Assembly: GCF_018687715.1 (NCBI RefSeq)
Contig: NC_056761.1
Coordinates: forward strand, 17,504,501 to 17,568,500
Origin: Carya illinoinensis
Taxonomy: Eukaryota; Streptophyta; Magnoliopsida; Fagales; Juglandaceae
Reading direction: 5' to 3'
DNA: 64,000 nt
The notes beneath the pieces are model-generated. The model searched no databases. It worked only from the letters and a program-made list of their open reading frames with translations, and was not told the DNA's origin. Position 1 is the first letter of the stretch. The number at the start of each line of letters is the position of its first letter. Positions 48,586 to 60,161 of the stretch are shown here, in pieces. The position numbers and the translations under genes were made by a program.

Positions 48586-50098
48586 ATAAGAACCTAAAAA
48601 AAAATTTTTGTGTTTCCAATGTTTTTCATTTTTGTGGTTCTTTTACAATCTTTTATTTATTTTTATTTTCTTTCTCTTATATGTTTTATTAAAAATAGTA
48701 TTGACAATAAATTTCATTTATTTTTCCCTATAAATATTGAATTTATTTATTTCATCTATTATAATTTTTAGAATATATTTTTCAAATGTATTTTTTTTTT
48801 TTTTTACAAATTTGCTGCTTTTGTTTGTTCTATACTTTCTGGTATGTTCTCTTCTATTTTATCTGAAAAAATGTTATTCAATTCTTTTATATTTATATAA
48901 ATATACCTGTAGTTAAGATAAATTGTTGACATTATATGTTTGTTATATGAATATTTTGTTTTTTCATGATATTTATTTTTTTAATAAATTATTTTTGTTC
49001 TAAAATCTACTATCTTGTTTGGTTCATTTAAAACATGATTTGTATTAAATTATTTCGAATTAATTATTTTCTTCTTTTGCTTTTACAATAAATGATTTTA
49101 ATATTTGTTATGCATATATGTCAGTATATATACACATCTATCCATATTTTTTATATGTTTTCAAATATTTTTTATATTATGCTCTCAAATTAATACAGAA
49201 TTTATAATTTTGTATAACTTTATACTAATTGGTAAGATGGCATTATTATGTCTACATGGGAATCTTGACAGTTCTCAAACTCTTGACGACGTAATGCATT
49301 AGCAATAGTTTGCATGAGAATCTTTCTATCAAAGCCTATCGCTACTTTGAATGTCTTTGACTGATATGAACAATGCTTTTTTTTTTTATTATTATTATCT
49401 CATTGTCATTTGGATTTCCTTGCTTATTAGTGCTACGGTTTGCATTATTTCTAAACATAATGGAAGGTTTCTACAAATTAACTACAAACTAAAAACAATA
49501 AGCATTTGTCTAAGAATAAAACAATCACAAATTCTGTATGTACCCTTGTTTGATTAAATATCTTCGAGTACAACAGTAAATTCAAGTTTGTTGTGGGGCA
49601 CTATTATAATTATAAACTTAAATAGGATGCTAACTTATATATAAAGTTTATGTTTATGTTTTTTTATTTTTACCATCTAAGCATATATGCAGCACACGTG
49701 TATACATACATATATACATATATACAAGATATTAGCACATGAAGAGCATCTTGTTTTGTGAACCTCATATTTATTTTTTAGTGTGCAAAAACCAACATAA
49801 AGGTGGAAAGAATTAAAGTTCATATTGGTTACAACATCACCCTTTTTTGTTTTAAATCTGTGACATAAATTTAATTTTACTTGTGCAGAAGAAATGTTGA
49901 AAAGAATGTCATGAGTCATGACTATTATGAAAGTAGCCTTTTTTTTTTCATCTTTTAATTTTTCTTTTTCAATAGTGAGTACAGTTATCAGAATGTAAAA
50001 GGGGTCTATGTATTTACTGTACATAGATTGTATTTTATGAATTTTCTAATTATTAAGGATAATTTTAATGTATTTTATAGATTATATTTACTGTATGT
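48586..50098. other. Intergenic
   Basis: AT-rich DNA, no gene recognised. Open frames (49105-49302, 49351-49557, 49677-50024) have no recognisable domain and are biased toward Ile, Tyr, Phe and Leu as expected for AT-rich DNA. Confidence 0.4.
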
Positions 50099-50475
50099 AG
50101 ATTGTATTTTATGATTTTTTAGTGGTTACTGTATGCACGAATTTGTTCCTTTTTCAGTAGAGAACACGTGTAAGACATGCATGTCTCAAATGTTACTGTA
50201 CGCATGCATTGATGCACTGACCAGGGAGCTATACACCTTACCTGTAGGCATGTACTGATTATGGACAGGCTATACTTTTATTGTATATAGATTGTATTTT
50301 ATTATTTTTTTAGTGGTTACTGTATGCATGTATTTGTTCCTTTTTCAGCAGAGAACACGTGTAAGACATGCATGTCTCAAACGTTACTGTACGCATGCAC
50401 TGATGCACTGACCAGGGAGCTATACATGTTACCTGTAGGCATGCACTGAGTATGGACAGGCTGTACTCACAGCTA
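50099..50475 (+). repeat. 190-bp tandem duplication with ACACGTGT and GCATGC motifs
   Basis: Copies start AGATTGTATTTTAT at 50099 and 50289 and share AGAGAACACGTGTAAGACAT and GATGCACTGACCAGGGAGCT. They are highly similar, so the duplication is young. Shorter repeats TATTGGAAATGGACATGAGT follow at about 50486 and 50519. Confidence 0.85.
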
Positions 50476-50570
50476 CTTAATCATGTATTGGAAATGGACA
50501 TGAGTAGACTGACAGATGTATTGGAAATGGACATGAGTGGACTGACGAAAAGAATATGAGTGGACTGCCA

Positions 50571-51214
50571 ACAGACTAAAATAATTATATAACAAACACA
50601 ATTCAAAGAGAATTGCACGGACAATATGCACAAAAAGTGGAGGAAATGGAAACGGAATTATAAAGTACTGTTTATTACTATAGCAGTGAGATAGAGGCTT
50701 TATATAATAGAAAGATATATATAATCAACATATATATTTTGCCTACACTCCTACTAGTATATAATATATATGACCATGATCCACCGGAAATAATGCTACA
50801 CGTATCGAGCACAGCCACCAAAAATTTTCACCCAACATGCAATTTTTTTTTTTGAATAAGTTTTTAAACTCCTTAAACATTTTTAAACAAAATCACAAAC
50901 TCATTAAAAAAATATTTCCTTAACCATTAAGTAAAAATAATAATTGATAAGTTTTGTCAGCGGCTTTCCTCGAGGAGAATATAATTTTCTATCCACATGT
51001 AATGCTAGGTACCAAATTTGTGTCTTATAAGTTCGGAACAAGCCCTTTAAAAAGAAGTAAGCTACTCTAAAAATGTTGAATTTGTTTTAGCGGAATCTCT
51101 TTTTTTTCACAAAGTTTGTTTCGAAGTTGCATGTTTGGCTCTTACACAAATCTTTATTCAAATCTTTTTATTGAAGAAAAGTTTTTGCTCAACACACAAA
51201 TCTTACACTAAATG
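50571..51214. other. Intergenic
   Basis: Possibly another MITE at about 50785-51010 (AATGCTACACGTA ... CATGTAATGCTAGGTA), but its ends were not confirmed. No gene was recognised. Confidence 0.35.
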
Positions 51215-51225
51215 TAATACATATG

Positions 51226-53057
51226 TTGAGAGCTACGCCAATGAATCAAAGATGGTCTGAGAAAAGGGAGGATTAAAAGCAAGACAAAAGTGATTCTGGT
51301 AAATCGAATTCCCAAGACTCATACTCAAGAATGAAGGAAAGTGATGGATCACCTTGTAGAGAAAAAGGGAGAGAGTTGGCAAGCAAGGAGGTGATAGAAG
51401 GAAGGAGAATGGAGGGGGAGAGGGAAGAAGTGGTGGCAGATGTAACATAGGAGATTGGACTTCCGTGTGAATCCATGGAAGTGGGCCTGGTGCAACATAT
51501 TCCTAGCCCAAGCATTAGAAGTGGAGCTCAGCAGATATCAATGGAGGTGGTTAACATGCATATACAAAGTCCAACCCAGGGATGTGCAAGTTTAAGAATG
51601 GTAGTGAAAGAAAATTCAAACAACCAGAGAAGTTATCAGGAAAGAAAGAAGAGCAGTTGAAAGAGAATAGCACGAGGAAAGCCTAAGTCAGGTATGTTGA
51701 CTACCTCTAATCGCTTACATAAATGTGAATTTGATAGTATAGAGGGGGAGAAGATGTTGGAAGGTAAAGAGAAAAATTCTAGAATCGAGAGTGGGAAGGT
51801 CTTTGAAGAGGAAAGACAAGGGGCAAAGGCTGAGGAGCAACCCCATCTAGCTTATGAATCTCATCAGTTGGAATTGTTGAGAGCTCGGTAACCCTCAAAC
51901 AATTCAAGCCCTTTGCCTAATGGTGAATATAAGAAGCCGCATTTGGTGCTCCTGATTGAAACAATGGTTAAAGTTGGAAGACTGGAGGGTCTAAAGAGGA
52001 AATTGAGAATGGATTGCTATTTTGTAGTGGATCCCTTAGGAATAAAAGGGGGTTTGGCACTTTTCTGGAAAAATGAAGAGGAAATGGAAGTCAAAAATTA
52101 TTCTAATTGGCCTTTTAATGTTGTGGTGAAGAGAGAAGGGGATGGTAGGGAATGGCTTTTTACAGGTTTTTATGGCATCCTGAGACAAAGAAGAGGAAAT
52201 TATCCTAGGAATTATTAAGAAGCTTAAAGCCTAGAAATCATGAAGCATGGTGTGTGGTAGGGGACTTTAATGAGATTTTGTTCCAAAATGAAAAGGTTGG
52301 GGGTAGACAAAGGGTTGAAACCCAATTGACTCAATTTAGAGATGTGTTATAGGAAAATAGATTGTTTGATCTTGGTTGCTGTGGTGATTTTTTTACATGG
52401 AGCAACAGACATTCTGATCATTCTTTTACAAAATAAAGGTTAGATAGATGTGTGGCTAATAATATGTGAAGAGAAATATTCATGAAAGTAAGAGTGGAGG
52501 GTCTTTCAGCGAGATGCTTAGATCACACACCTATCTTGTTGACAATAGATGAGACTAAAAGTAGGCAAATAAGAATGCATTATCCTTGTAGTTTAGAAAC
52601 AACTTGGGCCAGAGAAGAAGAATGTGAACAAATGATAAGGCAAAAATGGGCAGAAGGCAATTTAATAGATGATCCTATGCTGAGGGTCAAATCTCAATTG
52701 AAACTCGTAGTGGAACTCTAGTGGGTTGTTTCAATAGGAAAGACAAGGAGAGAATGAAGGAGATTAAGCAGCTAACTACAAAAATTAGAGAAGCGCAGGA
52801 AGAGCTGGGACAACACAATATGGAGGAGTTGAAGAGATTGCAGAAAAATGTGAGAGTGTTGTTGAAACTTGTTGGAACATAAGAATGTAATATGGAAACA
52901 AAGGGCTAAGAGAAACTGGCATAGCTTGGGAGACAGAAATACAAAATTCTTCCATGAGTGTGCTAATAGTGAAGAAAGAGAAATCAAATTCTTTCAGTTA
53001 TAGATGGCCAAGCTAACCTGAGAATGAAGAAGGATGAAGTTGCAGAGGCGTTCAAAG

Positions 53058-53107
<50 letters not shown>

Positions 53108-55544
53108 TTTATAAAAGTGCAAAACCATATAAAAGAGCTTTGTATGTTGTTTTGGTCAATGGAAAAGCTGGTGAAATTATATTCCCTTCGAGGGGATTAA
53201 GATGGGGAGATCCCTTGTCTCCCTATCTATTCCTTCTGTGTGCAAAAGGGTTAAACTCGATAATTAATTAGGCAGAGAGTAGAGCAGAGTTTAGGGGTGT
53301 GTCAATGGCAAGGGGAGGCATAAAGATTACTCATCTACTATTTGCGGATGACTGTATAATCTTTGGGAAGACAAACTGAGTTGAGTGAAAAAAGATCAGT
53401 GGTATACTTGAGCTCTATGAAAATGCCTAAGGATAGAGTTTAAATAAGCACAAAACTACTATTTTTTTTAAGTCCAAATGCAAAAGCTTCTATGAAGGAG
53501 GGGATCATTAAAGAGATTAGAGCAAGTCTATAGAATAACTGTGAAAAATATCTGGGATTTCCAATCATGGTTAGAAGATCCAGATACAACTCATTTAGAG
53601 GAATCAAAGACATAATATGGAAGAAAATCAACAATTAGAAGAATCAATTCTTGATCCCCTAGGATAAGGAAGTCTTGTTGGAAGCTATTATACAGACATC
53701 CCGACTTATCATATGAATTTTTACAAATTACCAAGAAGTTATATTAAGAAACAGCAACTCAAATGGCCAAGTTCTAGTGGGGTTTTAAAAATAATGATAA
53801 TAAGATTCAATTGAGGAGTTGGTCCAAGATGGGGATATCTAAAGCAGGAGGGGGTTTGGGCTTTTGAGAGCTTGAGAAGTTCAACATGGCTCTATTAGCT
53901 AAGCAATGTTAGAGAGTATTTTCTAATCCTCATTCTATGGCTGCTATGGTTCTAAAAGATAAATATTTCAGACATTCTAATATTCATAATTCGAAGTTGG
54001 GCTAGAGACCATCAGTGATATAGAGAAGTTTAAGTGGCTCCTTAAATTTATTAAAGGAGGGGGTGGTTTTGAGAGTTGGAGATAGCCAAAGCATCAAAAT
54101 ATGGAGGGATAAGTGGATTCCAAAACTTTCTACCTTCAGCATCCAAACCCTAATAGCAGTTTTAGAAGCTGATGCAAAGGTGAGGGAGTTCATTAATATG
54201 AATAGTGAGACATGGAATGAAGAGTTGGTTAAAAGAATTTTGAATGAAGAAGAAGTAGAAATTGTGTGCAATCTGCCTATAAGTTTGTCTGGCCTACCAA
54301 ACAAGCAAATATGGGCTCCTTCAAAAAATAAGCAATAAAATGTCAAGAGTGCTTACTGCCTAGAAATGTGTAGGAAAAAACAGGAATGGGAGAGACTTCG
54401 AAAGGAGCTATAGAATTATGGAAGGTGTTGTGGAATTTAAATGTCCTTAGTGTGGTTAAAATGTTCTTGTGGAAAGCTTTGAATAACAGGTTACCTACAA
54501 AGAAAAACTTGTTTTGCAAAAAGGCAATGAATGACCCACGCTGTCTAGTATGTGAGAGGCAGGATGAAACAATCTCCCATTATTTTAGAGTTGTACAATT
54601 ACCACTGATGTATGGGCAAAAAAATCTAGTCCTCTACAGAAATGGTCGAGTAGTGAGAGGGATATGTAGGAGCTAGAGGCAGATTGGAATTCCAAGTTGT
54701 CTCGAGAGGATCAGGAGCTAGTGGCAGTAGTTTTGAGAAAGATATGGTTAAGGAGAAGTGCTTTAGTGTTTGAAAATAAATTTGATGGACCTGATATGCT
54801 TCTCAAAAAAGCAACTGAGAGCTTAGCAAACTTCCAGCAAGCATAGCTAAAGCAGAACAAGGAGCAAGAGGGTGGAGTTCAAGCAAGAAGGGAATTTAGA
54901 TGGAAGGCACCTATGGATAATAATGTTAAAGTGAATCAAGATGCTGCTCTAAAGTCCAAGGAGAATAGGGTGGGGATCGGTGTTGTGGTAAGGGACAACT
55001 AGGGTGAACTGTTGGTTTCATTGTATAGTCCAAAAGGGAATATAAATGATCCTCTTATTGCTTAATGTCATGCAATGTGACGAACTATAAAGCTATGTGC
55101 TGAGTTGAATTTTACAAGGGTGAAATTTGAATGTGATACACTGGTAGTTGTGAAGGTTGTAAATAATATTTGGACTAATTGGGAGTGGTATGGACAGTTG
55201 ATTGAAGACATTAAAGGGGTCTTGAATAATAGACCAAATTGGAAGGTTATCCATACTTATAGGGAATGTAATAGTGCATCTCATTTTCTTGCTAAGTTTT
55301 CTTTGAACAAAAACTCTATGTATAGTCACTTTTACGTCTCAATTGATGTGATTGGTTACGCCACTTTTTTTAATATAAAATAATTATTTTGGTCAATTAC
55401 ATCCACTTACTTTTAATGTAAATGAGGAGAGGATATGGATAGAAGATAGTTCTAAGGGAATACAGAATCATATACTTCAGGATAGACTTTGTATTAGTTG
55501 ATGAGTAATGAATACAGTATACTTTGTTTGATTCAAAAAAAATC
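51226..55544 (+). mobile_element. 5'-truncated L1-type LINE with 11-bp target duplication
   Basis: TAATACATATG at 51215-51225 and again at 55545-55555 flanks the element. It ends in a short A run after TTGATTC. Frames in order: endonuclease at about 51940-52520 (LIETMVKVGRLEG, FVVDPLGIKGGLALFW, CVVGDFNEILF, FTWSNRHSDHSF), RT at about 53150-53390 (VNGKAGEIIFPSRGLRWGDPLSPYLF, HLLFADDCIIFGK), and a zf-RVT region at about 54386-54676. The last domain is RNase H at about 54900-55330 (VNQDAALK, CDTLVVV, RECNSASHF). Many stops: it is dead. The first RT motifs are missing where a poly(T) insertion lies (53054-53141). Confidence 0.9.
53054..53141 (-). mobile_element. Minimal poly(A) retroinsertion (44 A plus about 26 bp)
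   Basis: A run of 44 T (53061-53104) followed by 26 bp lies between two copies of AAAGAGCTTT (53054 and 53132). Read on the minus strand it is a very short transcript end with a poly(A) tail and a target duplication. It sits at the place where the LINE lacks its first RT motifs. Confidence 0.65.
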
Positions 55545-55664
55545 TAATACATATGATTTACTTTATAATAAAATGAACTTTGTGGTATGATGAATCACAT
55601 TAAACCGCATCATCGTATAAATACTTTATAAAATTTATGAGTAGATCAAATTTTTCTATTTATG

Positions 55665-55856
55665 GTTTGGATTAAGATATGAGATGAAATAGTTTTAGAT
55701 TAAAGATAAAAGCTGAAGAAAATATTGTTAGAATATTATTTTTTAATAATATTATTATTATTTTAGGATTTAAAAAAGTTGAATTGTTTATTATATTTTG
55801 TATGAGAATTTGATAAAGTTATAATGATGAGACGAGATGAAACGCTTTCCAAATCC
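55665..55856 (-). mobile_element. MITE family 1, copy c (inverted arm)
   Basis: It begins GTTTGGATTAAGATATGAGAT and ends GCTTTCCAAATCC. It is the reverse-complement orientation of copy d and shares the AT-rich core ATTATTATTTTAGGATTT. Confidence 0.75.
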
Positions 55857-56067
55857 AAAACGTTACAACTTTCATATCATCTCATTATTACAACTTTCTT
55901 AAATTTTCACACAAAATATAATAAACAAATTAACTTTTTTAAATCCCAATTTAAAATTTTCAAATCCTAAAATAATAATAATATTAAAAAATTATATTTT
56001 AACAATATTTTATTTAATTTTTATCTTTTATAAAAAAACTATCTCATTTCATCTCTAAATCCAAATC
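55850..56067 (+). mobile_element. MITE family 1, copy d (inverted arm)
   Basis: It begins CCAAATCCAAAACG and ends CATTTCATCTCTAAATCCAAAT. It aligns along its whole length with the reverse complement of copy c, apart from about 20 extra bases. The two copies meet with no spacer about 170 bp before the TAF11 start codon. Confidence 0.75.
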
Positions 56068-56234
56068 GGTCCTAAATGTCTGGCTCTAGGGATTTGGATT
56101 GCAGTAGAAAAACGATATACCGTTTACAAACATATTTGATCGACAGGTCGTATCGTTCCGGACAAAGTAGAACGATTCTGATTCTAGTTCTTTCTACAGT
56201 CCCTTGTGATTTCCCTGTTTGAGAGACAGAGAGA
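56068..56234 (+). promoter_or_regulatory. TAF11 promoter-proximal and 5' leader region
   Basis: The 167 bp between the MITE palindrome and the ATG include GTATCGTTCCG and a GAGAGACAGAGAG stretch just before the start. No TATA box was recognised. The transcription start was not determined. Confidence 0.35.
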
Positions 56235-59200
56235 ATGAAGCAGACATCGAAAGATCCGTTCGAGGCGGCGTTTGAGGAGGAAGAGGATGATTCCGCCGCA
56301 GTAGCTGTCGATGCACAACAACAAGACCCCGACGACGACGAAGACTACGATGGTCTGGGTACGGGTTCGGGTACTGGTACGGGTATTCAATCCTCTGCCG
56401 CTGACCCTTCCGTTTCTGCTTCCACGTCCGCACCAGCATCGACCGCTACGACAGCAGCAGTCTCCGCCGCTAAATCCAATGCAAAGAACAAATACGACGA
56501 TCAGGAGGAAGAGGATGAGGACAACATGGATGTTGAGCTCTCCAAGTTACCCTCCACTGCCGACCCTGCTAAAATGGCCAAGATGCAGTATGCTCTTTTC
56601 TTTTCTTTTCTTTTTTTTTTATTTTATGATATCGCTCTTTTTTCTTTTTTCTCTTATTATCGCAGACCCGTTTTACTGATGTTCTCCATTACCTTTTCTT
56701 ATGTGAGAAAAATTCAATTTTGACAACCCATGTGCCACTTGCGCCTGAATTATCATAAAAAATGTTTCTCTATCAATTGGAAAATAAAATCATAATTAAA
56801 CACAAAAGAAGAAAAATAAACCGGAGGCGTGTATGGAGAAACCCGTTAATCGCTTAATTATGTCAAGTTGTTTGTAAAGATAAGCTTTTGAAGGCTTTAG
56901 ATACCAGTTTATGACAGAATCATCTCTGAAGGAGTGGCTGCAAATGCACGTTTTGATATGTATTGAGGAGAATGAAACCACTCAGTATATTTTCATCAAT
57001 AATAGCAGTTTCTTTTATCTAAACTGCAATTGCATGTACTGATAGCCGTTTTGGTTACAGTCCCACTTCATAAAAAATGCCTGTTTCTTAAGGTTCTTCA
57101 ATTTAGACGTACACCAAGTCCTGCATCAGACTAACCCTCTGTCCTGTCTCTCTTCTTTTTATTACTGAGGCAGGGCGGAATAGGGATATGAGGGAAGGGC
57201 CAATCTTCTAACTTGCCTTTTCTTAATCCTACTGTAATCTACATTGGAAATTGATGTGATTAATTATACAATTAGACATGTCCGCTAACTATTGCATCTT
57301 GATCACTTCTACAGGGCTATTTTGTCACAATTCACTGAGCAACAGATGAGTAGGTACGAGTCCTTTAGGAGAGCTGGATTTCAGAAATCTAACATGAAAA
57401 GGGTACGCTTCAGTTTGGTTGTTGTTTTCCCCTCTCCTCTTCTTCCCTTGTCATTGGGCTTCATTTGTTTGGTTCAGTGTATTTAATTGAAGTCTTCTAG
57501 TTCCAATAAATTGGTCAGTTTCTGTAACACCTCGTTCCCGTAGGATAGAGACGTTACTAACAAACATGATAAAATGCCCGGTAAAGAGACTCATTACTCT
57601 GAAATACCTCATTTATTGGAAAAAAAAAAAAAAAAAAAAAAAACTTAATCCTTGTGTAAATGACACTTATTCATCTCTAAGTCCTTATACTAAATCTACT
57701 CCTGGCCATCCAGCTCTGCATCACCATAATCACCATCTGTGGCAATCAACATAGAAGAAAACAAAAAGACAAACAACAAAAATGAGTCGAATACTCAGTA
57801 AATAATACATCATACCGAAAAATACTATCTAACTTAGCATAAATTTGGTTTTTAAAGCCTTATCATAACTTTCATATAACATTCATGGATTAACATGAGC
57901 GGAAACATTCATAATCATGGCAAACATGAAGCATGAATGCATGAGTAACTTGTTTATCTTGAATTGTATTTATTTCATGGTGAACCACGCTTGAGTCCAT
58001 GGCACCACATAACTTGTCATGTAGTGAAACACGCTTGAGTCCGTGTTTCACTTAACTTGCATAACATGAAGTGAAATACGCTTGAGTCCGTATTTCACTT
58101 ATCCTGCTTGACGTGGAGTGAAACACGCTTGGGTCCGTGTTTCACTTATCTTGCTTGACATGGAGTGAAACACGCTTGAGTCTGTGTTTCACTTATCTTG
58201 CTTGACATGGAGGGAAACACGCTTGAGTCCGTGTTTCACTTATCTTGCTTGACATGGAGTGAAACACGCTTGGGTCCGTGTTTCACTTATCTTGCTTGAC
58301 ATGAAGTGAAACATGCTTGGGTCCATGTTCACTTAACTTGCATGACATGGAGTGAAACACGCTTGAGTCCGTGTTTCACTTAACTTGTGGTAACCACGCT
58401 TGAGTCCGTGGTACCGTCTTAGTATAACTGTGGTAAACACGCTTGAGTCCGTATTACCTTAAAATGTTTATCTTTCTTGATGCATGATAATTTTCTTGGA
58501 CTTCTTAGACTTTTCTAGCATGGCATACTCTTGTACATGGCGTGGCATAACATGATATATTCTTGTACATGGTATAGTATAGCATGACATGGCCTAACAT
58601 GATTTAATCATTTTATGACATTTCATGGCATGCATGATCTGAGAACTAATGAACATGTCATACATGATCTGGCTATTTATTAAATGGCATGCTTGACTTA
58701 AGTTATTGCATGGACAATACATGGCATATATGGTCTAAGTACTACATGAATGAAGCATGCATGATCTGGCTGTTTTAATTCATAGAATACCTATCTTAAA
58801 TTATTATATGATTATATCATGACTTCCATGTGATTTTAGTAACATTCAATCCATCAATCAACAATCCATAAAAGCATAATATATACATAGGCTAACTTTC
58901 ATGTAAATCATCGTAATCCATAGAAGTTCGTGAAAGCGATCTAACCTTGACTTGGCTCTTAGCGCAACGTAGATAACCATCAAAACCATATCATATTATC
59001 ATACCCAATTATAATATTTACATTACGCATACATTTATATGATTATACTATTTACCTCTTAGCGCTGCTTCCGAAATCTCACGTCGTAACTCGTGACCTA
59101 TACGAGGCACTAGACGTTACTAATCTTTCTAGAAAACGTGTCATAGCAATCTAATTACTTAAAATCTTACCATAGAGATAATTTAATAAATAAGTAATTA

Positions 59201-60161
59201 ATAAAAAGAATAAATATAATCATAACATAACTAAATAATTTCTAACTGAATTAACCTAAATTCTAGGTTCGTATGTTACAGTTTCTGCTTTGTTTATCTG
59301 AGAGATGGTGGAGGGGGACCGGCAATATTAAGTTCAGGCCTAACGGAATTCTTCATTCTTGTTTTTGTTTTTTTTTTAGTTTTTTATGGGGGGGAAGGTT
59401 GGGAGTTTGAATTTCTGAAAGGTAAAAACAAAAGAGAAGTTAAAAAGAGGCTCACATTTTTCTGCTACATGAATGCCATTTTTTGTGCTTAATATTGAAT
59501 TTGTCAAACTATTCCTTTGGTCTTGTGTACTGTTTTCTGAACTTACCTTCACCAATTACTGATTGCTTTTGGTACATCCTTGTAAAGATTCGTATTTCTT
59601 TTCTCGTTTGTGCTGTTTGCATATTTATCCTTTGGTGTGGATGCAGTTGCTAGCAAGCATCACAGGAACCCCAAAAATTTCTGTGCCAATGACAATTGTA
59701 GTGTCAGGGATAGCAAAAATGTTTGTTGGAGAACTTGTCGAAACAGGTATGCATGTTGTCCAATCTTGAGCTTATGTTAAGAACTAGTTTGAGGAACAAC
59801 CATTGTTCACCTCCTGGTTAATCATATGAAGGAAATATATATACTCTTATGACTATAAAGAGAATGACTGTGCAACAGAGAATAAATGAGATTGTGTGAG
59901 ATGCTTTCTCAATTATATTTATTTGAACACTTATGTATCAAATCTAAAATATAGTGCATGGTGAAGTCCAACTATCTGTGTCTTCTAAAATTGGAGTAGT
60001 TGAGCATTAGTAACAAGACTCCTTACTTTGCAGCTAGAATGGTTATGACGGAGAGGAAAGAATCTGGGCCAATCAGGCCTTGCCATATCAGAGAAGCATA
60101 TAGAAGATTAAAACTTGAAGGCAAAGTACCAAAGAGATCAGTTCCAAGGCTCTTTCGGTAG
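56235..60161 (+). CDS. TAF11: Transcription initiation factor TFIID subunit 11 (TAF11)
   Basis: A nuclear subunit of TFIID; its histone-fold domain pairs with TAF13 during RNA polymerase II preinitiation complex assembly. Exons 56235-56587, 57315-57402, 59647-59746 and 60034-60161 give 669 nt, that is 222 aa, close to the usual plant length of about 210. All introns are GT-AG and the phases match. Residues 1-118 are acidic and Ser/Ala/Thr-rich (EEEEDD, DDQEEEDEDN). The histone fold follows: AILSQFTEQQMSRYESFRR (exon 2), ISVPMTIVVSGIAKMFVGELVETG (exon 3), and RPCHIREAYRRLKLEGKVPKRSVPRLFR then stop (exon 4). The frame is intact. Oddities: a 1.76-kb solo LTR in intron 2, and a MITE palindrome directly upstream. 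Confidence 0.95.
56588..57314 (+). other. TAF11 intron 1
   Basis: From GTATGC to TTCTACAG, 727 bp, with a T-rich start. No element was recognised. Confidence 0.9.
57523..59280 (+). mobile_element. Solo LTR in TAF11 intron 2 (1758 bp)
   Basis: It starts TGTAACACCTCG and ends CGTATGTTACA. It is flanked by a perfect GTTTC duplication (57518-57522 and 59281-59285). It makes up most of the 2244-bp intron 2 (57403-59646). It lies in the sense direction of TAF11. It contains an A run (about 57619-57642) and the hairpin array at 57979-58458. No coding frames. The splice sites of exons 2 and 3 are intact. Confidence 0.92.
57979..58458 (+). repeat. Tandem array of 11 hairpin units, 47-bp period
   Basis: Each unit has a stem arm such as GTGAAACACG, a constant 8-base loop CTTGAGTC or CTTGGGTC, and the complementary arm CGTGTTTCAC. 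Arms begin at 57979, 58024, 58071, 58118, 58165, 58212, 58259, 58306, 58352, 58389 and 58432. Spacers (ACTTATCTTGCTTGACATGGA type) separate the units and carry no symmetry. Three units differ from the rest by changes that occur on both arms together. Confidence 0.93.
59286..59646 (+). other. Rest of TAF11 intron 2
   Basis: Ordinary T-rich intron sequence ending GGATGCAG before exon 3. It contains GGGGGGGAAGG at about 59389-59399. Confidence 0.85.

Noticed and set aside
57979..58458. Regularly spaced repeats resembling a CRISPR array
   Set aside because: The genome is a plant, the spacers are near-identical to each other, and the array lies inside a solo LTR with a target duplication.
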